The notes beneath the pieces were generated by a model. The model was not told the origin of the DNA, did not search any database, and saw only the letters and a program-made list of their open reading frames with translations. DNA of 64,000 nucleotides from JAHRVQ01 sp029941905. GTDB lineage: Bacteria > Pseudomonadota > Gammaproteobacteria > Pseudomonadales > Azotimanducaceae. Location: assembly GCA_029941905.1 (NCBI GenBank), contig JAPYTQ010000006.1, positions 1 to 64,000 on the forward strand. Direction: 5' to 3'. Shown in pieces: positions 26,276 through 34,935 of this stretch. Every line of letters begins with the position of its first letter. The stretch's first letter is position 1. Made by a program: the position numbers and the translations under genes.

Positions 26276-28386
26276 CCAACTTTTTTAAGTGGGTAGCTTC
26301 GATAACTGACTCGATGCTGACCGTCTTTGATAAGCACAACGGTATCCGCCAGGGCAAGGTGTGCCTTGTTGTGTGTGACAAAAATGCAGGTAATGTTCAT
26401 AGCTCGAATAGTGTTCATCGTCTTTAACGCGGAGGGACCATCAAGGTGTGCGGTACCCTCGTCAAGGAAGAGCATCCTGGGTTGCCGGTAGAATGCCCGG
26501 GCAATCAACACTCGCTGGGCCTGGCCGGAAGACAAGCATGTGCCCATTTCACCGGCAGGGCTTTCATAGGCCATTGGCAGATTCATAATATCCTGGTGAA
26601 TTCCGGCGTTTTCCGCCGCATTTTCGAGACGTGGCCAATCTACAACATGATTACCCAGTGCAATGTTGTTCCTGATGCTGCCGGAAAATAGCTGATCTTC
26701 CTGCATAACGCTGGCACTGTTGGCTTGCAGGGAGTGTATGCCAACCACATGCAATGATTGATTATCAAAATGCAATTCCCCTTCGTCCATGGTCAGGCAG
26801 GATTGCATAAGTTTAAGCAAGGTGGACTTACCGCTACCTGATGGGCCATAGATTGCGACCAGATGTCCAGGTTTAACAAGAAGATGCAGATTTCTGATTA
26901 TCCAGGGTGAATCTTTGTCGTAGCGAAACGAAATTGATTTCGCTTCTATTGCTCCGGATAATTGACGTGTTGGCAGCTTGCAGATTTCAGATGGTTGCAA
27001 TTTGATATCAGATAGCCGGAGGAAGTGGAGTGACAACATAAGATAGGTCATCAATTCGTGAATTAACGAGGTAAGCGCAGTCTGGAGCTGGGTCTTGTAG
27101 GCAATAAACGCAAACAACATACCGATACTCATCGTACCTGCCAGAACCTCCCGGGCACCCAGGTAAATAACCGTAATGCCGGAAATTCCGGTAATCAACC
27201 CGCCAGCAATACTCAATCCAAGTTCCAGTCTACCGACGTTAATACCGGTATTGATCGTCTCTGATAATCTGTTTTGCCAGTCACTGATGCGATGGGTTTC
27301 GATGCCATATCGTTTAATCGTGGCAATGGATCTTATCGTTTCCATAAAGTTAGAGTCCAACAATGCTTCTGCCACCAGTTGTTCGTTCGCCCGGGCTTTA
27401 ATGGGAGCAAAAAAGATCAATTGGGATGCCAGGTCCAGCACAATTACGCTGAGCACCACGCTGGCCAGTAAGGGAGAATAAACAAAAACCACAACCAGTG
27501 TTGATATCGCCATGATCCCGTCTAACAGTACGGTTATGGCGCTGCTGGTGATAAAATTCTGGATCGGTGCAAGTGACTGAAAGCGGGAGACAATATCCCC
27601 CATATGTCTTTTCTGGAAAAATGCTACCGGTAGATGAATCAGATGATGGAACAGGCTGGCACCGAATTGAAACGATAGCTGACTCGTCAGGTAAATGGAT
27701 GCCCAGCCTCGCACAGCCTGTGTCATGACTGAAATCAGTACCAGAAAACCGAACCCAAGCGCGAGTATCAACAACAGGCCTACGTCTCTTTTCACCAGCA
27801 CTTCGTCAATGACTAACTGCGTATAAAACGGACTCAGTAACGCAATCAGTTGCAGCACGAACGCGAGCACAAATATCTGGCAGAGCACGGGAACGAGCCC
27901 GTGGGTATTTTTTAGAAAGTCCCTGATGCCGAGCTGAATAGTCGTGGTTCGAGGTGTAAAATCACCATTCGGCGTCAGCTCAAGTACTACCCCGGTGAAA
28001 TGACGGCTCAATTCCTCGTAGCTTATATTCCTGGTCCCAACTGCGGGGTCATGGATAGTGACGTGTTTGCGAGTACATTTTTTTAACACCACGAAGTGAC
28101 AGAAGTCCCAATGAAGCACGACTGGCTGAACAAATGCGCGAAGTTCTCCTGGTTCACAACGAATCGCCCGGCAGGAAAAGTGGTGACTGGTCGCGGCACG
28201 CATGACACTCGATAAGCTGGCGCCTCGCAGTCCGAAGTTGCAATTTTCTCTGAAGATCTGCAGATCGACCTGGTGCCCAAAGTAGCCGGACAACATGGCC
28301 AGGCATGCTAATCCACATTCTGTATTTTCCGATTGTAAGATCAGCGGTAACCTTTTCCTGCCGGAGAAATTCAAACTGTCAAACAT
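26254..28386 (-). CDS. C39-peptidase-containing ABC transporter
   Basis: The 710-residue protein joins three parts. An N-terminal C39 cysteine peptidase has Cys24 (TECGLACLA), His97 (CHFVVL) and Asp113 (IHDPAVG). A six-helix exporter domain spans roughly residues 160-440. An ATPase has Walker A GPSGSGKST, signature CLSSGQAQR and Walker B MLFLDEGTAHLD. Such proteins cleave double-glycine leaders and export the peptide (CvaB/RaxB type). It overlaps the downstream end of the hlyD-type gene by eight bases. No leader-peptide gene or outer-membrane channel is visible nearby. Confidence 0.93.
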   Translation of the reverse strand: MFDSLNFSGRKRLPLILQSENTECGLACLAMLSGYFGHQVDLQIFRENCNFGLRGASLSSVMRAATSHHFSCRAIRCEPGELRAFVQPVVLHWDFCHFVVLKKCTRKHVTIHDPAVGTRNISYEELSRHFTGVVLELTPNGDFTPRTTTIQLGIRDFLKNTHGLVPVLCQIFVLAFVLQLIALLSPFYTQLVIDEVLVKRDVGLLLILALGFGFLVLISVMTQAVRGWASIYLTSQLSFQFGASLFHHLIHLPVAFFQKRHMGDIVSRFQSLAPIQNFITSSAITVLLDGIMAISTLVVVFVYSPLLASVVLSVIVLDLASQLIFFAPIKARANEQLVAEALLDSNFMETIRSIATIKRYGIETHRISDWQNRLSETINTGINVGRLELGLSIAGGLITGISGITVIYLGAREVLAGTMSIGMLFAFIAYKTQLQTALTSLIHELMTYLMLSLHFLRLSDIKLQPSEICKLPTRQLSGAIEAKSISFRYDKDSPWIIRNLHLLVKPGHLVAIYGPSGSGKSTLLKLMQSCLTMDEGELHFDNQSLHVVGIHSLQANSASVMQEDQLFSGSIRNNIALGNHVVDWPRLENAAENAGIHQDIMNLPMAYESPAGEMGTCLSSGQAQRVLIARAFYRQPRMLFLDEGTAHLDGPSALKTMNTIRAMNITCIFVTHNKAHLALADTVVLIKDGQHRVSYRSYPLKKVGYSKRSN

Positions 28387-29617
28387 AGTGACCTTTGGCG
28401 GCCAGAAGTGGTTCGAACAGCCAATCCAGTAATGTCCGTTTATTCAGAATCACATCTGCCTTTAATGTCATGCCTGGTTTCAGCGGGGCATTCTTGCCAT
28501 AGGCGGTGACGGATTGTCGGGACAGGGTAACGATGGCGAGAAAATAGGTTCCCTGAGCGGGAATTTGCAACGGTAAATCCTGCGACACAATAGGGTGGTC
28601 AGTGACGGAGAGCACCTTACCGGAATAGGCGCCGAACTGAAGATGGGGGAATGCATCATAAAGAACATTAACTACCTGTCCGGGTTGGATAAAACCAATA
28701 GCCCGACTCGGAATCAACAAACGGGCATGCAGTTTTTCATTGGAGGGGATCAGTGTCATTATCGATTCCTTCAATGCCACTACGTCACCGGTTCGTTTGA
28801 ATATGGCTGCCACCTGACCATCCATGGGGGCTTTGACAATCTGTTGACTATTCGCCAGCCAGTTGTCTCTCGACTGGATCAGGTGGATTCGCTTCTCCTT
28901 AAGTTCGGCTTCTTCCATGGCGTGCCGGGCTTTGAGGTCCTGCTGTTGCAGCACAGCGAGAGATTGTTCTTCGCGGTTTCGTGCCAGCCGCTCGGTGATT
29001 TCTTCCAGTTGTTGTTTCGCGACAAGGTATTGGTCCTGGTATTGCGCCCACTCCAATGTCGAGAGGTTCCCTTGTTTCTTTAATGACGAGGCTGCGTCGT
29101 AGATGTCCCCGAGCCCCTTCAATCGAAACCTCTGAATCTGTTGGATACTCTGTAACCGCTGTCTGGACTCTGCCAGACCCTTCTGCTTCGCGACAACCTG
29201 ACTTTGTTCCCCTCGCTGTACCCGCTTCAAATTCCCGAGTTGTTGCTCGGTTGCATCAATGAGCAGGTTAAAAGTAGATGCCTGTTCACTTTGCCTCAAC
29301 ACTTCAGACTGTATGACCGCGACCGGAGAACCGGCGGTTATGGTTTGACCTTCTTTCACCAGTATTTGGGTCAGCGTTCCAGTCAATTCAGGCGATACTC
29401 TCATCACACTGGCATGCAGGTAGCCGTGAACGGTTGTTTTTCGTTGGTAGGATTGTGAAATAAGCAGGTAGGCTGCAAAGGCGATAATCAACACCAGGAT
29501 GCCACTGATCAGGAAAGATCCAGGCGGTGCAATCAGGCGAAGCCTGCCAAAACCGCTGTCAGATCGATGGGCTAGCGACTGTGCCGTAAAAAGCCTGTTT
29601 GACATAGTTTTTGACAC
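28379..29617 (-). CDS. HlyD-family periplasmic adaptor subunit
   Basis: The 412-residue membrane-fusion protein has one N-terminal helix (about residues 35-55, LISGILVLIIAFAAYLLIS), a lipoyl half-motif (VKEGQTITAGSPVAVIQSE), a long coiled coil at about residues 110-250 and a second lipoyl half with IVKAPMDGQVAAIFKRTGDVV. It bridges the C39 ABC exporter to an outer-membrane channel such as TolC. The stop overlaps the exporter start by eight bases. The first ATG (29617) or the fifth codon (29605) could be the start. Confidence 0.9.
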   Translation of the reverse strand: MSKTMSNRLFTAQSLAHRSDSGFGRLRLIAPPGSFLISGILVLIIAFAAYLLISQSYQRKTTVHGYLHASVMRVSPELTGTLTQILVKEGQTITAGSPVAVIQSEVLRQSEQASTFNLLIDATEQQLGNLKRVQRGEQSQVVAKQKGLAESRQRLQSIQQIQRFRLKGLGDIYDAASSLKKQGNLSTLEWAQYQDQYLVAKQQLEEITERLARNREEQSLAVLQQQDLKARHAMEEAELKEKRIHLIQSRDNWLANSQQIVKAPMDGQVAAIFKRTGDVVALKESIMTLIPSNEKLHARLLIPSRAIGFIQPGQVVNVLYDAFPHLQFGAYSGKVLSVTDHPIVSQDLPLQIPAQGTYFLAIVTLSRQSVTAYGKNAPLKPGMTLKADVILNKRTLLDWLFEPLLAAKGHYV

Positions 29618-29755
29618 AGTTCCCGATACCGCCTCGTTTCAGATTGAGGGCTAGTTTGGTAGCTGCCGGTCAGGGTTACCAGTCGGGTATTGCTGCGTTG
29701 GACGTGCGATATTTCTCATCCAAACGGTGGAAGAATCGCGCAAAGTTGCGACGGA

Positions 29756-30706
29756 CTAGGGCAGTAGCATCCCTGCATCATCAAACTCATTACCGATCAT
29801 GGATTCATCAAAAGGCGTTAGCTGGTACACATAATAATTCAACCAGTTTGAGAACAGCAGATTGCCGTGGCTTTTCCAGGTAACAATAGGTTCCTGGTCG
29901 GGATCACCATCAGGAAAGTAGTTTTCTGGGACGGCGGGTGCAATACCTGACGCCACATCCCTTTCGTACTCATCCTTGAGGCAAAGGGGTTCATACTCAG
30001 AGTGCCCCGTGACGAATAATTGCCGACCATCCTTGCGGGCGACGATGTATGCACCGGCGATCTCTGATTCAGCAATAATTTCCAGTTCGTCGTGAGCAGT
30101 GATGTCAGCGGAAGCCACTTCCGCATACCGTGAATGGGGAGCATCGAAGATATCGTCAAATCCCCTGACTATGGGAGACAGTGGTTTTACCAGATAATGC
30201 GGGTATACACCGGAAATTTTCTTTGCCAACAGGCGTTTGTTGATGCCATAAAGATGGTACATGGCTGCTTGAACTCCCCAGCAAAGGAACATGGTTGACG
30301 TGACATGATGCAGGCTCCACTCCATGATTTGTTTCATCTCTTCCCAGAATGAAACCTCGTCAAAGTCTTTTTGTCCTAAAGGCGCGCCGGTAATAATCAA
30401 TCCGTCGTATTTAGTCTCACGTATCTCGTCGAATGACTTGTAAAAAGTCTCCATATGTTCGATTGGGGTATTCTTCGAGGGTCGGTTGTCGATCCTCATT
30501 AATTCGATATCGACCTGGAGGGGAGAATTAGCGAGCATTCGCATCAGGTGAATTTCCGTTTCGATCTTTTTCGGCATCAGGTTTAACAATAGGATCTTGA
30601 GCGGCCTGATGTCCTGTCTGGCAGCTTCGGTTTTAGAAATACAAAAGACATTCTCGCTTTGCAGGACACCCGCAGCGGGTAAATTATCCGGGATTCTAAT
30701 GGGCAT
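29756..30706 (-). CDS. metA: homoserine O-succinyl/acetyltransferase
   Basis: The 316-residue enzyme acylates homoserine in the first committed step of methionine synthesis. It begins MPIRIPDNLPAAGVLQSENVF, as in most MetA proteins, so ATG 30706 is preferred to ATG 30718. The acyl-enzyme Cys lies in STMFLCWGVQAA (near residue 142), and the catalytic His and Glu in VTGHSEYEP (near residue 235). Which acyl-CoA it uses cannot be decided by eye. A SAM-II riboswitch and intrinsic terminator precede it, so S-adenosylmethionine probably represses it. Confidence 0.95.
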   Translation of the reverse strand: MPIRIPDNLPAAGVLQSENVFCISKTEAARQDIRPLKILLLNLMPKKIETEIHLMRMLANSPLQVDIELMRIDNRPSKNTPIEHMETFYKSFDEIRETKYDGLIITGAPLGQKDFDEVSFWEEMKQIMEWSLHHVTSTMFLCWGVQAAMYHLYGINKRLLAKKISGVYPHYLVKPLSPIVRGFDDIFDAPHSRYAEVASADITAHDELEIIAESEIAGAYIVARKDGRQLFVTGHSEYEPLCLKDEYERDVASGIAPAVPENYFPDGDPDQEPIVTWKSHGNLLFSNWLNYYVYQLTPFDESMIGNEFDDAGMLLP

Positions 30707-30742
30707 GACACACCTCAACTACCGTTCGTCCAAATCGAAAGC

Positions 30743-30775
30743 AAAAAAAAACCTACCAGCGTTCGCTAAAGTAGG
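30743..30775 (-). terminator. riboswitch-controlled intrinsic terminator in the metA leader
   Basis: Read on the minus strand, CCTAC-TTT-AGC-GAAC-GCT-G-GTAGG is followed by nine T residues. It lies between the SAM-II aptamer and metA, 37 bases before the start codon. It therefore cannot serve an upstream gene and is best read as the expression platform of the riboswitch. Confidence 0.88.
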
Positions 30776-30780
30776 CTTTT

Positions 30781-30837
30781 GTGCTCTCTTTAGCCGTATT
30801 TATTAGGCGCCCGCAAGCTGAACTCAAATCGGCGCAC
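30781..30837 (-). ncRNA. SAM-II (SAM-alpha) riboswitch aptamer
   Basis: The minus strand reads GCGCC, GATTTGAG, a short variable stretch, CTTGCG, GGCGC, then CTAATAAATACGGCTAAAGAG. GCGCC/GGCGC forms stem P1. The GATTT...TTGC loop and the AATAAAT...GCTAAA tail match the conserved pseudoknot segments of SAM-II RNAs from Alphaproteobacteria and the Sargasso Sea metX sequence. It starts within about ten bases of the predicted transcription start and precedes metA, a known SAM-II target gene. It is unusual only for its likely gammaproteobacterial host. Confidence 0.85.
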
Positions 30838-30852
30838 AATGTAATGCAGTGT

Positions 30853-30880
30853 ATTATAGAACCCTGACCGCCTAGGTCAA
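30853..30880 (-). promoter_or_regulatory. sigma-70 promoter of metA
   Basis: On the minus strand TTGACC (30880-30875) and TATAAT (30858-30853) are separated by 16 bases, close to the consensus. Transcription should begin near 30846, just before the SAM-II aptamer. Confidence 0.8.
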
Positions 30881-30897
30881 TGCCGGTATTCACAGCA

Positions 30898-31671
30898 TCA
30901 GGTTTGTTGTCCGAACCTCTCCTGCAGTCTCTTCATGCCATTCAGCCATTTATCATAATCCGCTGTTTTAAACTGCATATAGCCCAGAACCTCGGGATGA
31001 GGCAGGATCAGGAATTTTTCACTGGCTATCGTATCCATAACGGAATCGCATAATTGCTCCGGCTCCATCATGCCGTCGATGCCAGCGACACCTCCATTTT
31101 CAGTCTGTGCGGTCATTGCAGTTCGAACTGCCTGGGGGCAGAGAACCGACACCTTGATACCGCGACCGCCATAGGTAATCGCGAGCCATTCAGCATATCC
31201 AACGGCAGCGTGTTTGGTAACAGCATAGGGAGCACTGCCAATCTGCGAAAGCAAACCAGCGGCTGAAGCGGTGTTGAGAATATAACCGTCTTGTCGACGT
31301 AGCATCGCCGGAAGTGCAGCGCGGGTGGCATAGACGTGCGCCATAACATTAACTTCCCAGATCCGGGTCCAGTCCTTGTTGGGTGTTTCCGGCCCCCCTC
31401 CGACTCCAATCCCCGCATTGTTGCACAGCAGATCGATGCGCCCGTGTTCAGATTCAACCTGCTGAATAAGGTTTATCACGTCTTTTTCGTTTGCTACGTC
31501 CGTCGCAATAGCTTGCGCACCAATCTCTTCTGCAACTTCAACAAGCTGAGCTTGATTGAGGTCAGCGATGACCACGTGTTTCGCACCTTCGTGTAAAAAC
31601 CGACTTGCCATTGCCCGGCCAATGCCACTGGCACCGCCTGTCACAACGGCGACTTTATTTTTAATATCCAT
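30898..31671 (-). CDS. SDR family NAD(P)-dependent oxidoreductase
   Basis: The 257-residue short-chain dehydrogenase has the cofactor motif TGGASGIGRAMA (residues 11-22), NNAG near residue 86, the catalytic Ser in NTASAAG and the Tyr-Lys pair in YAVTKHAAVG. ATG 31671 is preferred because MDIKNKVAVVTGG is the usual SDR opening and AAGG lies upstream; ATG 31710 adds 13 residues. The substrate is unknown. It lies just upstream of the metA promoter region and is probably transcribed separately. Confidence 0.87.
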   Translation of the reverse strand: MDIKNKVAVVTGGASGIGRAMASRFLHEGAKHVVIADLNQAQLVEVAEEIGAQAIATDVANEKDVINLIQQVESEHGRIDLLCNNAGIGVGGGPETPNKDWTRIWEVNVMAHVYATRAALPAMLRRQDGYILNTASAAGLLSQIGSAPYAVTKHAAVGYAEWLAITYGGRGIKVSVLCPQAVRTAMTAQTENGGVAGIDGMMEPEQLCDSVMDTIASEKFLILPHPEVLGYMQFKTADYDKWLNGMKRLQERFGQQT

Positions 31672-31873
31672 TTGCTGACCTTGTTGAATACAATACACCG
31701 AGCGTCGCATATTTCCTGTTGAACTGGAAGTCAGGCGGCAACAAACAAATTCATCTAAAATTGCTGTTGCAACGCTGCAACTTTCGCCCGATCACCCGCT
31801 TACCAGAATTAGCATTGATATCAGCGTATCATGGATGATTATGGTTGACTCGGAACGCTCTTGCGATCCTCCC

Positions 31874-32554
31874 CTAGAAATTTAGCCCCAAAGCCGACCC
31901 CACCTGATCCGGGTGCGATACGAGCGTTTGTGCCCCATTGCTGACCAGTTCCTGTTTATCTCGAAATCCCCACAAGGCTCCGACAGCGATCATACCGCTA
32001 GCCTCTGCAGCCTGCATATCCATCGCCGTGTCTCCCACCAGTGCAATTTGAGCAGGGGGGATTGAAAGACGCTCAGCAATGAGCAGAGCTCCGCGTGGAT
32101 CTGGCTTGTGTGGAGTGTCTTTCGAAAACCCCGTGATCTCGGAAAATTTGATCTCAGGAAAAAAGTACTCGATGCACTGTTCTGTGAAGATCTGGTCCTT
32201 ATTGGACAGCACAGCAACGGGAATTCTCTTGGTGTTAAGCTGGACAAGCAGTTGCGTGATTCCTGGATAGCGTTCGACATCTTTTCGCCAATTTTGCTGG
32301 TAATCAAATTGTTGATTTCGCAATGTTTCGTTGACGTTCTTTTCGGATCTTTCGTTCACTGGTAAGCACCGGACGACGCATTGTCGAGCTCCATCTCCGA
32401 TAAAGTATCGATAGGCATGGATATCATGCACGGGAAATCCCATCCGCGACAACACCCGGTTGTGGCAATTGGCAAGGCTGGTGAGGGTATTCAGCAGGGT
32501 CCCATCCAGGTCAAAAATCACTGCCCGGCAGCGGTCGTTTACCTTGTTGATCAC
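31874..32554 (-). CDS. HAD-superfamily phosphatase (phosphoglycolate phosphatase-like)
   Basis: The 226-residue enzyme has the HAD motifs in order: DLDGTLLNT (nucleophile Asp16), LSNKD near residue 115, the Lys in FSKDTPHKPDPRG and the metal acids in LVGDTAMDMQAA. The helical cap after motif I fits the Gph/beta-phosphoglucomutase subgroup. Phosphoglycolate is a reasonable substrate but unproven. It overlaps the GST gene by four bases (ATGA) and is the last gene of a minus-strand run that begins with the VWA gene. Confidence 0.85.
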   Translation of the reverse strand: MINKVNDRCRAVIFDLDGTLLNTLTSLANCHNRVLSRMGFPVHDIHAYRYFIGDGARQCVVRCLPVNERSEKNVNETLRNQQFDYQQNWRKDVERYPGITQLLVQLNTKRIPVAVLSNKDQIFTEQCIEYFFPEIKFSEITGFSKDTPHKPDPRGALLIAERLSIPPAQIALVGDTAMDMQAAEASGMIAVGALWGFRDKQELVSNGAQTLVSHPDQVGSALGLNF

Positions 32555-33144
32555 CTCTGCCTGTGCTCTATTGGGATGTGGCCTTTGGAGCTTCGTACCC
32601 GATCAAGCCACAAGCGAATTGCAGGGTAATTCGTCATCTTGAACCCTCCCTCATCGGCCACGTGGGTGTAAGCATAAAGGGCGATATCTGCAATTGTGTA
32701 TTTATCCGTTACAAAATATTGGTTTTTTGACAGGTGTTGCTCCATAACGGCCAGCGCGGCATACCCAGGGGCTCGTTTTTCCGCTATTTGGCGAGCATAT
32801 TCCTGCGGTTGACCGAGAATCGATATCCAGAACCTGGAAGTGGCGATAAAAGGTTCGTGACTGTACTGCTCAAACCCCATCCACTGGAAAACCAGCGCCT
32901 GATCAAACTTGCTGGAAGGAAAATATGGGGTTCCCGCAGCCAGGTACCAGAGAATTGTATTGGATTCGGCGAGATAGTGACCATCGGGAAGTTGCAGTAC
33001 GGGGACGCGTCCAACTGGGTTTTTTTTAAGAAATCCTGGTGCGCGTGACTCGCCCTTAAGGATATCTATGTCGATTATCTCGAATGGAAGCTCCAGGAGA
33101 GTCATAAGCAGTCGGATCTTGTAACAGTTGCCTGAGTCCTGCAT
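32551..33144 (-). CDS. glutathione S-transferase family protein
   Basis: The roughly 197-residue protein has the thioredoxin-fold N-domain with SGNCYKIRLLMTLL (active-site Ser/Cys region), the cis-Pro loop NPVGRVPVLQL and the glutathione-binding AESNTILWYLA, then a helical C-domain with YTIADIALYAYTHVA. ATG 33144 (MQDSGNCYK) is preferred; ATG 33171 gives nine more residues. It is the fifth gene in the VWA/J-domain/RDD run and overlaps the HAD gene by four bases. Confidence 0.87.
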   Translation of the reverse strand: MQDSGNCYKIRLLMTLLELPFEIIDIDILKGESRAPGFLKKNPVGRVPVLQLPDGHYLAESNTILWYLAAGTPYFPSSKFDQALVFQWMGFEQYSHEPFIATSRFWISILGQPQEYARQIAEKRAPGYAALAVMEQHLSKNQYFVTDKYTIADIALYAYTHVADEGGFKMTNYPAIRLWLDRVRSSKGHIPIEHRQR

Positions 33145-33196
33145 CTGAAACAGTCGATGGGGTGATCGCATTTGAAACCTTAAAATATTGAAACTT

Positions 33197-33637
33197 TTAT
33201 TTGTTAAAATCGGGTCTGCGGAGTTTGCCGGGAGATGTGCGCTCGTCTGATTTGTCTAAATGAGAGTGTAACTCATCCTTGAGCTGCATCAGGTTGATCG
33301 TTTTATCTCTAACGCGGGATAGCAGCTGCTGCGCGTACACAGGACCAATGGGTGGCTCGTTGCTGCCCCTGGGTTGTTCTGCCAGTGCATAGTAGCCTAA
33401 AGCATCCAGCACCAGGGATTCCAGCCGGGTGGACATATTGCTCAGGTGAATCTGTTGCAGGTGCACTGTGGTTTCGCGATCAACCTCATTGTGATGAACC
33501 CTGACACCATCCAGTTCAATTTTTATCTCTGCGAGCTGTAACGACAGGGACGACGTATCATCCTGAAGGTCGAGTTCAGTAAGAATTTCCTCTACCAGCT
33601 CGAGGTTCGTGCTGAATTCTAGTACCCGGCTGTTCAT
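33197..33637 (-). CDS. hypothetical helical protein in the VWA/J-domain/RDD operon
   Basis: The 146-residue product is acidic and mostly helical by eye. Heptad-like leucines run through residues 8-70 (LELVEEILTELDLQ and LQLAEIKIELDGVRV), followed by a less charged middle and a basic tail. I do not recognise a family. No signal peptide or membrane segment is seen. ATG 33637 follows the RDD stop after one base; a TTG eight codons earlier would overlap that gene. Position and spacing tie it to the RDD and J-domain genes. Confidence 0.65.
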   Translation of the reverse strand: MNSRVLEFSTNLELVEEILTELDLQDDTSSLSLQLAEIKIELDGVRVHHNEVDRETTVHLQQIHLSNMSTRLESLVLDALGYYALAEQPRGSNEPPIGPVYAQQLLSRVRDKTINLMQLKDELHSHLDKSDERTSPGKLRRPDFNK

Positions 33638-33638
33638 T

Positions 33639-34163
33639 TCAGGGTTTGGTTTTCGTATCAAGAGGTTTTTGGTTTATCACCACCGTTCTTGCTATTTTGT
33701 CATGCAAGCCTTGTTTTCTCTTGTCCAAACCGATCCAGACAAAACCCAGTCCAAACACAAACAGGCTGATAAAATAGCCGAGGTATCGCACCAGCAACTG
33801 GGTGGTTGACGCTTTACCAAAATCTGCTGCATTGACGATATAGCTTCGAAACAGCATCTTTCCCGGAGTGGCAGAAAAAAAGATCCAGAACGCGATGATG
33901 ATCGCGGCTACAACAACTGTCTGCAGCATCATGGGTGCGAGGAGCGATTGCAGATAAGCTGAAGATTCATTCGGGTCAGATGCACTCAATTTTGCAATAT
34001 CGATGTTACGGGAGGTCATTGCCATGGGAGTCAGCAGCAAAGAGGCAACCACGCTGTCGATAATAAACGCCGTGAATCTCGCCCAGAAGCCAACATAGTG
34101 AATATCAGCTCTGTTCACAGAGCGCTTATCACGGAGATTCGTGTCAGGATTCCTGTCTATCAT
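33639..34163 (-). CDS. RDD family membrane protein
   Basis: The 174-residue protein has YVGFWARFTAFIIDSVVASLLLTPMAM (helix 1, residues 23-49), a second helix near residues 82-100 (VVVAAIIIAFWIFFSATPGKMLF) and a third near 128-145, ending LDKRKQGLHDKIARTVVI. This is the complete RDD module, whose name reflects its conserved Arg and Asp residues. The role is unknown in general. It overlaps the J-domain gene by four bases (ATGA) and is one base from the next gene, so it is probably made together with them. Confidence 0.87.
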   Translation of the reverse strand: MIDRNPDTNLRDKRSVNRADIHYVGFWARFTAFIIDSVVASLLLTPMAMTSRNIDIAKLSASDPNESSAYLQSLLAPMMLQTVVVAAIIIAFWIFFSATPGKMLFRSYIVNAADFGKASTTQLLVRYLGYFISLFVFGLGFVWIGLDKRKQGLHDKIARTVVINQKPLDTKTKP

Positions 34164-34921
34164 TTTGAGCTCTTCGATTTAATCAGCAGAGATTTTGCTT
34201 CATTGATCCGTGCGGCGAGAAACGTTGAGCCGCCGCGATCAGGGTGCATTTTTTGAATCAGGCGTCGATGGGCTGCAATAATTTCTTCCTTCGTTGCGTC
34301 TGACTCCAGGCCGAGGATTGCGAATGCCTGGGTTTCATTCATATCATCGTTCGTCAGGGTGCTACTATCCTGGGCTGAGGTATCGTCGTGCTCCCAGTCC
34401 GGATAGATTCGTTCAAGATATGCACGCAACACATTCACAGAATCATTGTCTGGCAAGCATTCCTGCAGCAGATCCATCGTCTGTTGAAAATCTAACTGAG
34501 ACAGGCTTTGGCCTGCAAATTGTCCCGCCAGAACAGAGCCATCTAAATTTCCACTGTCATGATCCAGGGACATATCGAGGAACGCGGTTTTAATTTGAGA
34601 TGTTCGCCCTGGTGTGACAGTTTGTTGACCAAAACCGGCTCCTGAAAACCGGCTGAAGAGTCCCGGTGCGTTTCGGAACAGGGCATAGGTTCTGAAAATC
34701 TGCAAACCGTTTCGCAGAGCAGCCGCGAAAAATGGCATAAGCCCGCCCAATAGCGCAAATAGCCAGTGCAGGCGACCCGTGATGCCGAGATAAACGAGTC
34801 CAAGACCGACGACAGCCAGCAGGTAGGCAATCCCGAACTGCCCCACCGACATTTTTTGCTTTCGAAGCAGAATGCGCAACGTGATAAACACAGTCGTCGC
34901 GACGATGAGCATTACCGTCAT
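34160..34921 (-). CDS. membrane-anchored J-domain protein
   Basis: The 253-residue protein has two N-terminal membrane segments (about residues 2-18 and 28-70), a variable middle and a C-terminal J domain. That domain begins ETQAFAILGLESDATKEEIIAAHRRLIQKMHPDRGGS near residue 195, with the HPD motif that stimulates Hsp70 ATPase. The layout resembles TIM14/Pam18-like J proteins in having the J domain at the C-terminus. It would recruit DnaK to the membrane. It sits between the VWA gene (14-base gap) and the RDD gene (four-base overlap). Confidence 0.9.
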   Translation of the reverse strand: MTVMLIVATTVFITLRILLRKQKMSVGQFGIAYLLAVVGLGLVYLGITGRLHWLFALLGGLMPFFAAALRNGLQIFRTYALFRNAPGLFSRFSGAGFGQQTVTPGRTSQIKTAFLDMSLDHDSGNLDGSVLAGQFAGQSLSQLDFQQTMDLLQECLPDNDSVNVLRAYLERIYPDWEHDDTSAQDSSTLTNDDMNETQAFAILGLESDATKEEIIAAHRRLIQKMHPDRGGSTFLAARINEAKSLLIKSKSSK

Positions 34922-34935
34922 TGGAATCAGATCAG

